In this document: in pieces, positions 1 to 10,300 of the stretch
Layout: each line of letters opens with the position of its first letter
Numbering within the stretch: the first letter of the stretch is position 1
NCBI GenBank assembly: GCA_036873135.1
Contig: JAPTYO010000012.1
Location: 4,968,090 to 5,032,089 of the forward strand
From: Clarkia xantiana subsp. parviflora
Lineage: Eukaryota > Streptophyta > Magnoliopsida > Myrtales > Onagraceae
Direction: 5' to 3'
DNA: 64,000 bases
Notes under the pieces: model-generated
Seen by the model: only the letters and a program-made list of their open reading frames with translations
Told to the model about the DNA's origin: nothing
The model's database searches: none
Translations under genes and position numbers: made by a program

Positions 1-1183
1 TCGCGATCCAGCAAGAGGTGGGCAGGTTGCTCGATGCTGGATTCATTAAGGAGCTCCGATTCCAGACTTGGGTCGCCAACCCACTCCTGGTGAAGAAGAG
101 CAATGGCAAATGGCGGATGTGTGTTGATTTCCGCGACCTGAACAAGGCATGCCCGAAGGATTGCTACCCGCTCCCGAGGATCGACCAGCTGGTGGATGCC
201 ACATCGGGACATGAGTTGCTGAGCTTTATGGATACCTACCCGGCTACAATCAGATCAAGATGTCCAAGGAGGATGCCCCCCACACCGCCTTTTATGCTGA
301 TAGTGACATCTATCACTATGATGTCATGCCTTTTGGAATGATCAATGCAGGTGCAACTTATCAGAGCATGGTGAACCGGCTGTTTGGGGATATGCTGGGA
401 AAAACGATGGAGGCCTATGTGGACGACATGCTGGTGAAGTCCCGACATGCCGAGGATCATGTTCACAACTTGGCCACGACATTTGAGCGAATGAGGCTTC
501 ATCAAGTTCGTTTGAACCCGACCAAGTGTGCCTTCGGAGTGCACTCAGGGAAGTTTCTGGGATTCATGGTGAGCCAGAGGGGAATCGAGGTGAACCCTGA
601 GAAGCTGAAGGCGATCGAGGAGATGAAGTCCCCGACGAACCATCAGGAGGTCCAGGTGCTGAACGGCCGACTGGCCGCGATGAATCGCTTCCTGTCCAAG
701 GCAAGCGACCGATCCATGCCATTCTTTGAAGTGCTGAGGGCCAACAAGAAGTTCGAGTGGACTGCCAAGTCCGAAGAGGCGTTCCAGGCACTCAAGCAGC
801 ACCTCCGCACCCTCCCGCCGTCGGCGAAGCCCATCCCAGGCTAGCCACTCTATCTGTATTTGGCTGTTTCTGAATTTGCTGTTAGCTCTGTCTTAGTGAA
901 ATTCGTAGAGGGTAGCCAAGTCCCTGTCTATTATGTAAGCAAGGCACTCGCCAAGTCTGAAATGAATTATCCCGCCGTTGAGAAGTATCTTTATGAGTTG
1001 ATTGTTACTGCTCGGAAGCTGAGACCTTACTTCCATGCGCATGAGATTACCGTTTTGACGAATCAGCCCTTGAAACATTTTTTGAACCGACCTGATGCGT
1101 CGGGGAGATTAGTGAAATGGGCAGTCAAGCTTAATGAGTTCCGCATTCACTTTGCTCCGAGAACAGCTATTAAGGGCCAGGCG
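1..1183 (+). pseudogene. Gy-A pol, left half: reverse transcriptase and RNase H (Tat-type Ty3/Gypsy)
   Basis: This is the RT and first RNase H domain of a Gypsy polyprotein, which would copy element RNA into DNA in the cytoplasmic particle. Visible motifs are the RT block ending in FRDLNKACPKD (about 120-165), the catalytic YVDDM (416-430) and the RNase H stretch containing LVKWAVKLNEFRIHF (about 1110-1150). The frame is broken by a one-base deletion near 238 (compare the intact stretch at 4680-4690) and by a TAG at 842. The ORF stops where the Gy-B 5' LTR begins at 1184. The missing right half is found inverted at 25757-27603. The left end (LTR, gag, protease) lies outside the window. The assignment to Gypsy is sure; Tat lineage rests on the second RNase H seen in the other half. 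Confidence 0.9.
1179..1183 (+). other. Target-site duplication of Gy-B, left copy (AGGCG)
   Basis: These five bases of Gy-A directly precede the Gy-B 5' LTR. The partner is AGGTG (reverse complement of 27599-27603), directly after the Gy-B 3' LTR. The one mismatch is C to T at a CpG, as expected of methylated DNA. Gy-A sequence resumes after the partner (GGATTTCATAGC), matching the uninterrupted stretch near 5610-5645 in Gy-B. Confidence 0.85.
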
Positions 1184-1848
1184 TGATGGGTTTTGATATA
1201 GCCGTTAGGCCCATTAACGGTGACTAAACGGCGAAGTAGGCCCACTGGGCCCTAAACGAGGCTTAGAAGACCAATACGAAGGGTCCCGACAAGGTCGGTC
1301 CCGATATATGAGCTGAACGCTCCCGATGTTACGCCTTTAAGTAGGCCCTGATGATATGCCTTTGAGTAGGCCCCGATGATATGCCTTTGAGTAGGCCCCG
1401 ATGTTAAATCCCTGAGAATGCTGGCCCTGTCCCGATGACGAGGGGCCCCGAGCGGTGACCAAACGAGATAACTCTGGAGTCCCCGACTTCTGACGGGACT
1501 TGCCACCAGAGCATGAGCCCGGAAAACGCGTCCACTATCAACATAGTGGGGAAGTGTCCGGAAAAGACGGAACGTGGGCTACTCGCCGAGATAAACAGAA
1601 CGTGGCAGTTATCCCAACAGGTAACTGAGGTAACCCCTCCCCTATATAAAGGAAGGAGTTACCTCAGGATTGATACGTTCACATACTTACATTCTGATAC
1701 TTGCTTGCCTGCCTCGAGATACTCATTTAAGCATCAAAGAGGGATTCTGGGTCACCGCCCGGTCTATCCCCTTCTTGCAGGATTACTTGGAGCGAAGGAG
1801 TTCGGATTTCCGTCAAGGACGTACCGGAGTTCCAACCGTGATCCAACA
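1184..1848 (+). mobile_element. Gy-B 5' long terminal repeat (665 bp)
   Basis: The repeat starts TGATGGGTTTTG and ends GATCCAACA, has TG/CA ends, and is followed at once by a primer binding site. Its partner is the 3' LTR at 27604-28268 (minus), also 665 bp, with scattered differences that are mostly transitions. The U3 part contains about three units of a roughly 30-bp repeat (GGCCCCGATGATATGCCTTTGAGTA, about 1335-1410). The related Gy-A LTR (21045-21747) has an extra unit and is 703 bp long. Confidence 0.93.
1643..1650 (+). promoter_or_regulatory. TATA box of the Gy-B 5' LTR
   Basis: TATATAAA lies in the LTR about 200 bp before its end, in a C-rich context typical of plant Gypsy LTR promoters. 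It would set the start of the genomic RNA. The same box is at about 27801-27810 on the minus strand in the 3' LTR. Confidence 0.7.
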
Positions 1849-1866
1849 TTGGCGCCGTCTGTGGGA
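1849..1866 (+). other. Primer binding site of Gy-B
   Basis: TTGGCGCCGTCTGTGGGA directly follows the LTR. The TGGCGCCGT core is the usual start of a tRNA-Asp-type primer site in plant Gypsy elements. The same motif is found reversed next to both Gy-D LTRs. Confidence 0.8.
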
Positions 1867-1884
1867 ACGAAGCAAAAAGCAAAA

Positions 1885-3390
1885 ATGACTTCTACCCGTT
1901 CGATGGCTGGCAAGCAAAGGAAGAGACAAGGACAATCCGGCGGTTCCCGCCACCCTGCTGGAACTCTGAATTCAGGGCCGCCGGAGCGCACTATTGATCG
2001 GAATGATCCACCCCCTGCTGTTTCTCAAACAAGGGGGCATCATGATGATCGCGAAGATTCCATCCGAAACTCGTCGGAGAGCCGGGAAGAGATCCCAAGG
2101 AGGGACCAAGATGCACCTGCAAAGCCGGACTTGGCGAAGGCTGTGATGGATGCCATGCCAGTATTTTTGGAAGCTATGGAGGCTCTCTTGGACCGAAGGG
2201 AGGCCGCCAAGATGAAGGAGGAGGAGTTGCCTCCGCCTCCGCCGATGGAGAATCGGGACGGGCAGGAGGCCCAACCCGAGCACCAGGACAAGAGCAAGGA
2301 ACCTGCCCTATCGGAGCAGTTCGTGGTCGATGGGCCTGGGCCTGTGCAGCATAGGACCATTCCTCTCAATGGCCCTACCACCCCCGATCAAGTGGTGAAG
2401 ATCGTGAACATTTGTATGGGGGACCAGAAGAAGATGATGTCGGAGCTGAGGGATCAATCCATTCATCCCTTCGTCCCCCGATTGGTGAACACCACTGCCC
2501 CGCCGGGACTAGGCATCCCGACAATCAAGGAGTATGATGGCGAGGAAGATCCCGTTCGTCATGTCTAGAAGCATGTCATGGCTTGTCTAGGCAGAGCCCC
2601 GAATGATGATATAGTGTGCGTTTTGTTCCCAGGCACACTCGGTGAGAGGGCCCTGACGTGGTTCTTCAGCCTTCCCCCAGGATGCATCTCTAGCTGGACC
2701 CAGATGCATGATCGCTTCATCCAGCAGTACAAGGGCCGTCGGCACCTCCTGAAAAGCGCGAGGTCCCTGGCTGAGGTGGTACAGAGGCCCGACGAATCTC
2801 TAGCGCATTACTACCAGAGGTACACTGCCAGCGTGGCCGAGATTGATGAGGAAATGTCGGAGGGAGAGACCATCCGTACCTTCATTCGGAACCTGACAGC
2901 ACCATATGGTTCCGACCTGATGCACAGCGTGGCTGAGAAGGCTGTGTGGAACATGGAGGCGCTGCAGAAGAGGGTGAAGCAGCAAATCGACGTCCAGGAG
3001 TCGAAGATAGCTACCGGAGACCTTGATCCTCCGAAATCGAACAAGGGGAAGCAGTCGTTCAAACCCTCGGACGATCGCAGGAGGAAAGATAAACCCGAGA
3101 GCAGTCGGGGTCGAGGCCGTCTCGATCGGAGGGAAGATAAGCGTTCCTCGAAGCCGGACAACCGGGAGGACCACTACACCCATCTCATTTGTTCCATGGG
3201 TGCTGTCTTGGAGGTGATGGACCGACAAGGTATCGCCAGGTATCCCCCGAAAAAAGATGGAGAGTCCATGGGAGCCCGCACTGATCGTTATTGTCGCTTT
3301 CATCGTGCCAACAGTCACGACACTAACCATTGTCGGGAGTTGAAGAAAGAGATTTAGAAGCTGATCCAGAAGGGGAAGCTCAAGGAATTT
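1885..3390 (+). pseudogene. Gy-B gag
   Basis: Gag would form the virus-like particle and bind the genomic RNA. I take the ATG at 1885, the first after the PBS; the open frame also runs back into the LTR. The N-terminal part is charged and Pro/Glu-rich. The central part (about 2640-3000) matches the retrotransposon gag capsid domain (ALTWFFSLPPG, SLAHYYQRYTASV). A Cys/His cluster of the Tat type (YCRFHRANSHDTNHC) lies near 3290-3335. Two in-frame TAG stops (2566-2568 and about 3355-3357) interrupt it; the first fits CAG to TAG. An RS-rich stretch follows. The function is well supported, but the copy is dead. Confidence 0.88.
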
Positions 3391-4457
3391 GTGGCTGGAC
3401 AACGGGGCCGATCCCGTTCCCGGTCCCGATCGCGGTCTCGTTCCCGATCCCGTGGTCGATCCCCGAAGAAGGATAAGCCCGAGTCTTCCAATGCCCGCAA
3501 GGAGACGCGGGGAACTATCAATGTGATTCATGGAGGACTTGCTGCAGGAGGAGATACTACAGCAGCTCGGGAGGTCTATGCTTCTCGGATTCCCATTGCT
3601 GTGGTGCTGGGCAAGAGGGCCCGAAATTGGACTCCGAAAGAAGAAATGGTGATTCCCTTCTCAGCGGAGGACTTGATAGGTGTGGAGACCCCGCACGATG
3701 ATGCCTTGGTCGTGACCCTGAACGTGGATGGGTACGAGATGAAGCGGATCCTGATCGATGGAGGGAGCTCCTCCGATATTTTGTTCATGGACGCACTGCA
3801 GGCCATGGGGAAAACCAAGAAGGACTTGAAGCCTGCGGACTTCCCGATGGTCGGATTTTCTGGCTCTACCTCTTACCCGGTCGGGATGATTACCTTACCG
3901 GTCGAGTTCGGGAGTGGTTGGAAGTCAGAGAAGAGGAACGTAGAGTTCGTGGTGGTCGAGTCTGCGGGGACCTACAATGCCATTATCAGGAGGACTATCA
4001 TCAACCCGCTGGGGGCAATTGCCTCAACTGTCCATCAGAAACTGAAGTTCCCGACTGACCACAGAATCGGGGAGGTCCAGGGCGATCAGATAGCTTCCAG
4101 GAGGTGCTATGTCAATGCCACCCGAAGGAGGAATCGGGAGGCCATGACTGTTTTCCAGACTGACGCCGATCCCCGAGAGGAGTTTGGGCGTCCCGCCCCG
4201 ATGGAATATTTGAAGGAGGTCGAGATTGATGGACCTCAAAGGAAGGTGAAAATCGGGTCCGCTCTGACCGAAGAGACGGCCCGAGAATTGATCGATCTGT
4301 TGAAGGAATTCAAGGAGCTGTTTGCCTGGTACCCGAGTGACATGCCAGGGATCAGCCCCGATGTGATTACTCATGAGCTGAAGATTGATCCCGCGATCAA
4401 GCCGATTACACAGAGAAGACGCCCGATGGGTGCCGACAAGAAGATCGCGATCCAGTA
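3391..4457 (+). pseudogene. Gy-B gag tail, aspartic protease and RT N-terminus
   Basis: The segment opens with an arginine-serine repeat (about 3403-3465). A retropepsin-type protease follows, with active-site motif LIDGGSSSDILF (about 3750-3790) and the flap-like sequence VGFSGSTSYPVG. The protease would cleave the polyprotein. The last part (4270-4457) is the pre-RT linker with ELFAWYPSDMPGI, usual at the start of Gypsy RT. A TAA at 4456-4458 replaces CAA, as shown by Gy-A at the window start (CCAGCAAGAGG). The protease core looks complete. Confidence 0.9.
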
Positions 4458-7062
4458 AGAGGTGGGCAGGTTGCTCGATGCTGGATTCATTAAGGAGCTC
4501 CGATTCCAGACCTGGGTCGCCAACCCAGTCTTGGTGAAGAAGAGCAATGGCAAATGACGGATGTGTGTCGATTTTCGCGACCTGAACAAGGCATGCCCGA
4601 AGGATTGCTACCCGCTCCCGAGGATCGACCAGCTAGTGGATGCCACATCGGGACATGAGCTGTTGAGCTTTATGGATGCCTACTCTGGCTACAATCAGAT
4701 CAAGATGTCCAAGGAGGATGCCCCCCATACCGCCTTCTATGCTGATAGCGACATCTATCACTATGATGTTATGCCCTTTGGACTGATCAATGCAGGTGCA
4801 ACTTATCAGAGGATGGTGAACAAGCTGTTCAGGGACATGCTGGGGAAAACAATGGAGGCCTATGTGGACGACATGCTGGTGAAGTCCCGACAGGCGAGGA
4901 TCATGTTCACAACTTGGCCACAGCATTCGAGCAGATGAGGCTTCATCAAGTTTGCTTGAACCCCACCAAGTGTGCCTTCGGAGTGCACTCAGGGAAGTTC
5001 CTGGGCTTAATGGTGAACAAGAGGGGAATCGAGGTGAACCCTTAGAAGCTGAACGCGATCGAAGAGATGAAGTCCCCGATTAACCATCGGGAGGTGCAGG
5101 TGCTGAACGGCCGACTGGCCGCGATGAATCGCTTCCTGTCCAAGGCAAGCGACCGATCCATGCCGTTCTTTGAAGTATTGAGGGCCAACAAGAAGTTTGA
5201 GTGGACTGCCAAGTGTGAAGAGGCGTTCCAGGCACTCAAGCAGCACCTTCACACCCTCCCGCCATTGGCGAAGCCCATCCCAGGCGAGCCACTCTATCTG
5301 TATTTGGCTGTTTTTGAATTTGATGTTAGCTCTGTCTTAGTGAAAATTGTAGAGGGTAGCCAAGTCCCCGTCTATTATGTAAGCAAGGCACTCGCCAAAT
5401 CTGAAATGAATTATCCCGCCGTTGAGAAGTATCTCTATGCGTTGATTGTTACTGCTCGGAAGCTGAGGCCTTACTTCCACGCGCATGAGATTACCGTTTT
5501 GACGAATCAGCCCTTGAAACATTTTTTGAACCGACCTGATGCGTCGGGGAGATTAGTGAAATGGGCACTCGAGCTTAATGAGTTCCGCATTCAATTTGCT
5601 CCGAGAACGGCTATTAAGGGCCAGGCGTTGGCGGATTTCATAGCAGAGTCTACAGCCCCCGATCTAGAAGAAGCGGGCCCTGTAGAGGGGGCAACCACGG
5701 AGGTCCCGATAACAGAGCAGTCAGAACAGCCCGACGCCGAAAATACTTGGGAGATGTATACCGATGGCTCCTCAAATTCAGAAGGATCGGGTGCAGGCTT
5801 CGTACTGATACCACCAGACGTAGGCGAGCCCTTCCGATATGCCTTGGCCTTGACATTTAGGGCCACCAACAATGAAGCTGAATATGAGGCTCTCATCACT
5901 GGCCTCAAGATTGCTAAAGGAACAGGAGTTGGTCACTTAAAGGTGAAGTGCGACGCTAGCCTGATTGTGAACCAAGTCCAGGGGCGGTATGAAGCAAAGA
6001 GCCCGATGATGAGAAAATACCTTTGGGAGGTGGAAACCCTGAAGGAGAGTTTCAAGAGCTTCGATATTGAGGCGATCCCGAGGGAGGATAATGCGGAAGC
6101 AGATGCCTTGAGCAAGTTCGCCTTGGGGGCACCCCTCGATGAAAGTCGGAAGGTGCATTTTTTGGAGAAGGTGATCCTGTCAACCACCGATCAGTCGGAG
6201 GTATGTGCCATCGAGATCGGATCGGAGGAGCCCACTTGGATGACCCCTATAGCCGCGTATCTGACTACGGGGGCAGTCCCCGATGATGAAGTAGCAGCTG
6301 GCAAAATACGCCGAATCGCGCCCAATTATGTGATGGTGGACAATCAGCTGAACAAAAAGGGGTATTTAACTCCTTATCTGAAATGCGTGGCCGATCCCGA
6401 CACAGGTCGGTTCCTTAGGGAGGTGCACGAAGGATATTTGGCCTGTCATGAAGGTGCCCGATCCATCGTGAGGAAAGTGCTGAACCTGGGTTATTACTGG
6501 CCCTCGATGAACAAGGAGGCAACGATGCTAGTCCGATCCTGTGACGCTTACCAGAAGTATGCCCCGAATATCGTGGCTCCAGCTGCCGATTTGACGTCCA
6601 TCAAGAGTGCTTGGCCCTTCGCGCAATGGGGAATCGACTTGGTGGGACCCCTTCCAGTTGCAAAAGGTCAGTGTCGATATTTAATTGTGGCTATTGATTA
6701 TTTTTCGAAATGGATAGAAGCTAAGGTATTGGCCAAGACAACGGGGAACCATATCCTCAAATTCCTCAAGACCCATATCATATCCCGATACGGGATCCCC
6801 AAGGTGGTGATCAGCGATAATGGTCCCCCGTTTAACGGGGCCCAGTGGAAGGAGTATTTGGAGGAACTGAAAATTGAGAATCGGACAGTCTCTGTCCGTC
6901 ATGCTCAAACTAATGGACAGGTGGAATCAGCCAACAAGATCGTGATGGATGGCCTGAAGAAGAGGGTCCATGCATTGAAGGGAAAATGGCTGGATGAGCT
7001 GGAAAATGTGCTTTGGGCTGTTAGAACGACACCCAAACGATCGACTGGGGAGACTCCGTTTG
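4458..7062 (+). pseudogene. Gy-B RT, RNase H, second RNase H and integrase
   Basis: Order of domains: RT (4458-5060, YVDDM at 4861-4875), RNase H (5290-5620), a second RNase H with MYTDGSSNSEGSGAG (5755-5800), then integrase with an HHCC finger (6430-6560) and a DDE core (IDLVGPL, ISDNGPPF, NGQVESAN). A second RNase H marks the Tat lineage. Damage: TGG to TGA at about 4556-4558, a one-base deletion near 4893, and TAG at 5043. From about 5046 to 7062 the frame is open. In the finger the last Cys is Tyr (CDAYQ; Gy-A has CDACQ), so this integrase would probably not fold properly. The ORF is cut by Co-1 at 7063; the C-terminus is at 32376-32787, inverted. Confidence 0.92.
7058..7062 (+). other. 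Target-site duplication of the Copia insertion in Gy-B, left copy (GTTTG)
   Basis: GTTTG precedes Co-1. The base after Co-1 (12589) is not GTTTG. The matching copy is CAAAC at 32783-32787, next to Co-2, followed on the minus strand by Gy-B integrase. The interrupted site is seen whole in Gy-A near 26148-26170. Confidence 0.85.
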
Positions 7063-7302
7063 TATAAGCTGGAAATTTACTTCATTGATCACTAGGTATA
7101 ACAAGCAAGATGATACAATATATATACTAAGTAGAACTAGGCTCACCAACTAAGACTATACAATGAACTATGAACCAGGTGTATACATAGTGCAGGGTGC
7201 ATGCATAGTATAACCGGGTGCATACATAGGGCAGGATGTATGCATAGTGTAACTAGGTGTATGCATAGTGTAGTGAATGTAATCTTCATATACACTTCTA
7301 TA
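7063..7302 (-). repeat. Co-1 3' LTR (240 bp)
   Basis: On the minus strand the LTR starts TATAGAAG and ends GCTTATA. Positions 7177-7275 hold about five copies of a 20-bp motif around TGCATAGTGTAACTAGG. A TATATATA box lies near 7112-7122. Tandem U3 motifs in Copia elements often act as enhancers. Confidence 0.92.
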
Positions 7303-10300
7303 TTCTCCCATCCTTTTCTTCCTCTTCTTTTCTTTCTTGGAAGACATCTTTAATCCCATATAATCTCAACAAGGCTAAATGCTGATTTTTCACTAAAGCC
7401 TTGGTAAGCAAGTCAGCTAGTTGATCCTTTGAAGGAATATAGTGGACACCAATCATCCCTAGTTCAATGTGGTGCCTTGTGAAGTGACAATCCAATTCAA
7501 TGTGCTTTGTACGCTCATGAAACATTGGATTTTTGGCAATCTTCACAGCTGCTTGACTATCTGTGTATATGGGAATAGGAAGGGTGACTTGCAAACCAAG
7601 TTCTTTGAGAATTCTGCCTACCCAAAGTGCCTCTTGAATTGCAACTCTTAGGCACCTATACTCTGCTTCAGCACTTGATAGGGAAATGGTATCCTGTTTC
7701 TTGACCTTCCAACCTATCATAGCTGCTCCAAGTTTTACACAATAGGCACTCACTGATTTTCTACTAAAAGGACAAGCAGCCCAATCAGAATCACAAAACA
7801 AGCTCAAGTTGAGGTTGTTGTTTGAAGGATAGATCAACCCTTGGCCAGGGGTGCCCTTGATGTATTTGATCACTCTAATGGCTGCATTGTAGTGTGATTT
7901 CTTAGGCTTGTCCACAAATTGACTGAGCCTTTGCACTGAAAAACTAATGTCAGGCCTTTTCATGGTGAGGTATAGTAACTTACCAATCAATCTTCTAAAA
8001 GAAGTGGCATCCTCTAAAAGGGGATCATCTGAATTTGAGTTGGTGGCCTTGTCATACTCATATGTTGTGAGTTTGACATTGAATTCCATCGGTGTATCAA
8101 TAGGCCTAGCTGATCCTTGGTCAGCATCTTCAATCAATTCCATAGCATACTTTCTTTGGTTAATCACAAGTCCTTGATTGGATCTTGCAATTTCCAACCC
8201 CAAAAAATATCTCAATTCCCCCAAATCCTTCAACTTGAAGTGTGTTTGTAGAATACACTTCAATTGATTGATCATCTTGGCATTGGAACCAGTGATTAGC
8301 AAATCATCAACATAAATGAGCAAGAAGACTTTGTCAACACCTTGTATCTTGGTGAACAAGGAATGATCAGAGGCACATTGCTTATATCCATTCTTCACCA
8401 GGGTTTGTGTGAGCTTGATATTCCATTGTCTTGATGCTTGTTTGAGGCCATATAATGACTTGATAAGCTTGCATACACGTTTAGGAGACCCATCATTGGG
8501 TTTGGAATGATCAAAACCTTGGGGAATATCCATATACACCTCTTCAGTTAGATCACCTTGAAGAAATGCATTGTTAACATCCATGTGATATAGACCCCAA
8601 GATTTGGCAGCTGCCAATGCTAAGACAATCCTCACTGTGTCCATCTTGACCACAGGTGAGAATGTTTCATTGAAATCAGTCCCTTCAATTTGAGTAAAAC
8701 CCTTGGCAACCAATCTAGCCTTGTATCTCTCAATTGATCCATCTGAATTGTACTTTACTTTGAAGACCCATTTGCACCCAATTGATGACTTGTCTAGAGG
8801 AAGATCCACCAATTCCCATGTGTTGTTGTCTTGAAGAGCTTGTATCTCCTCCTTCATTGCCATAATCCAGTTAGGATCATTGATGGCTTGCTTATAAGTA
8901 GTTGGTTCCTTGACTTTGTCAATGGCAGTCAAGAAACACTTGCATTGAGGCCCCAAAGTGTCATAAGACATAAATTTCTCCATGCCAAAAGTAGTATTGG
9001 AATTGGCCTTGTTTTGTAGTTCAGCAATCCTTGCACTCCTCCTAAGAGGTGGTGGATGTAGTTTGGCAATTCTAGCACTTCTCCTCAAGGTAGGTGGTTG
9101 AGGAGCATCATCAATTGGTATTTGATTCTGAGCTTGATCAATATGTTGAGGTAGATGGTCATCAAAGTATATTGGAGTCTCAGTTGGAAACTCTTCAAGA
9201 TGTTGCTTGGCATCCAAGCAAGAGGGGATCAAAGCTCTCAAGGCCTCCTTTGACATACTGAATGGGAAAATGTCCTCATGGAATGTAACATCCCTAGATA
9301 CATGAAAGACTGAGTTGGTCAAGTTCATTAGAAGGTACCCTTTTTGAGATGTGGAGTAACCCATAAGAATGCATGGCTCAGCCCTTGGACTAAATTTGTC
9401 ATGGTTGTTTAGTCTAGTTGCAAAGCATAAACAACCTATCACCCTTAAGTGTTGTAGAGAAGGCACCTTTCCATATAATACCTCCATAGGTGACTTGAAA
9501 TTCAAGATAGAAGATGGTAGCCTGTTGAGCAGATAACAAGCATTGAGTATGCAATACCCCCAATGTCTCAATGGCATGGAAGCTTGGAACCTTATTGCTC
9601 TAGCAATGTTGAGGATATCCCTATGCTTGCGTTCCACTCTTCCATTTTGTTGTGGTGTATGCACACAACTAGTTTGATCATGAATGCCAAATTGGTGAAG
9701 TAAATCCTTGCAAACTGAGTTGATGAACTCAGTCCCATTATCACTCCTCAAAGTCTTCACCATAGTTGCAAACTGATTCTTCACAATTATCAAGAAATTC
9801 TTGATGTGCAAGAAAGTATCACTCTTGTGCTTCATCAAATAGACCCAAGTTGCTCTTGAGTAATCATCAACAATAGTCAAGAAGTATTGATTGTTCTTGA
9901 ATGTAGGAACCTTGTAGGGACCCCATAAGTCCATGTGAATCAAATCAAAAGGTCTAGAAGCAATTGAATCACTGATTGGGAATGAAAATCTAGATTGCTT
10001 TGCAAGGGGGCAAATAGTGCATTGTTTGATACAACCATAAGACTTATTCAAACCTAAAACATCCAAATGATTCAAATAAGTTTCTGACACATGACCCAAA
10101 CGTTTGTGCCATTTCAAAACATCCTCCTTATTTCCCAAGCAAGCATTAGCTATCTTTCTTGAGTCTGAAGGCACAACATTCTTCAAGGTGTAGAGTCCTT
10201 TATTCCATTCCCCAATCACCATGGACTTGCCACTCTGGCCCTGAAGCAACACATGATCACAAGTAAAGATCACTTTGCAATTCAATTGATTAGGAAGCCT

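Noticed and set aside
2800..3531. A 243-codon minus-strand ORF opposite to gag
   Set aside because: Shadow of the gag frame; no recognisable motif.
4458..7062. Integrated pararetrovirus as source of the RT/RNase H
   Set aside because: LTRs, PBS, integrase with HHCC finger and second RNase H identify a Tat-type Gypsy retrotransposon.
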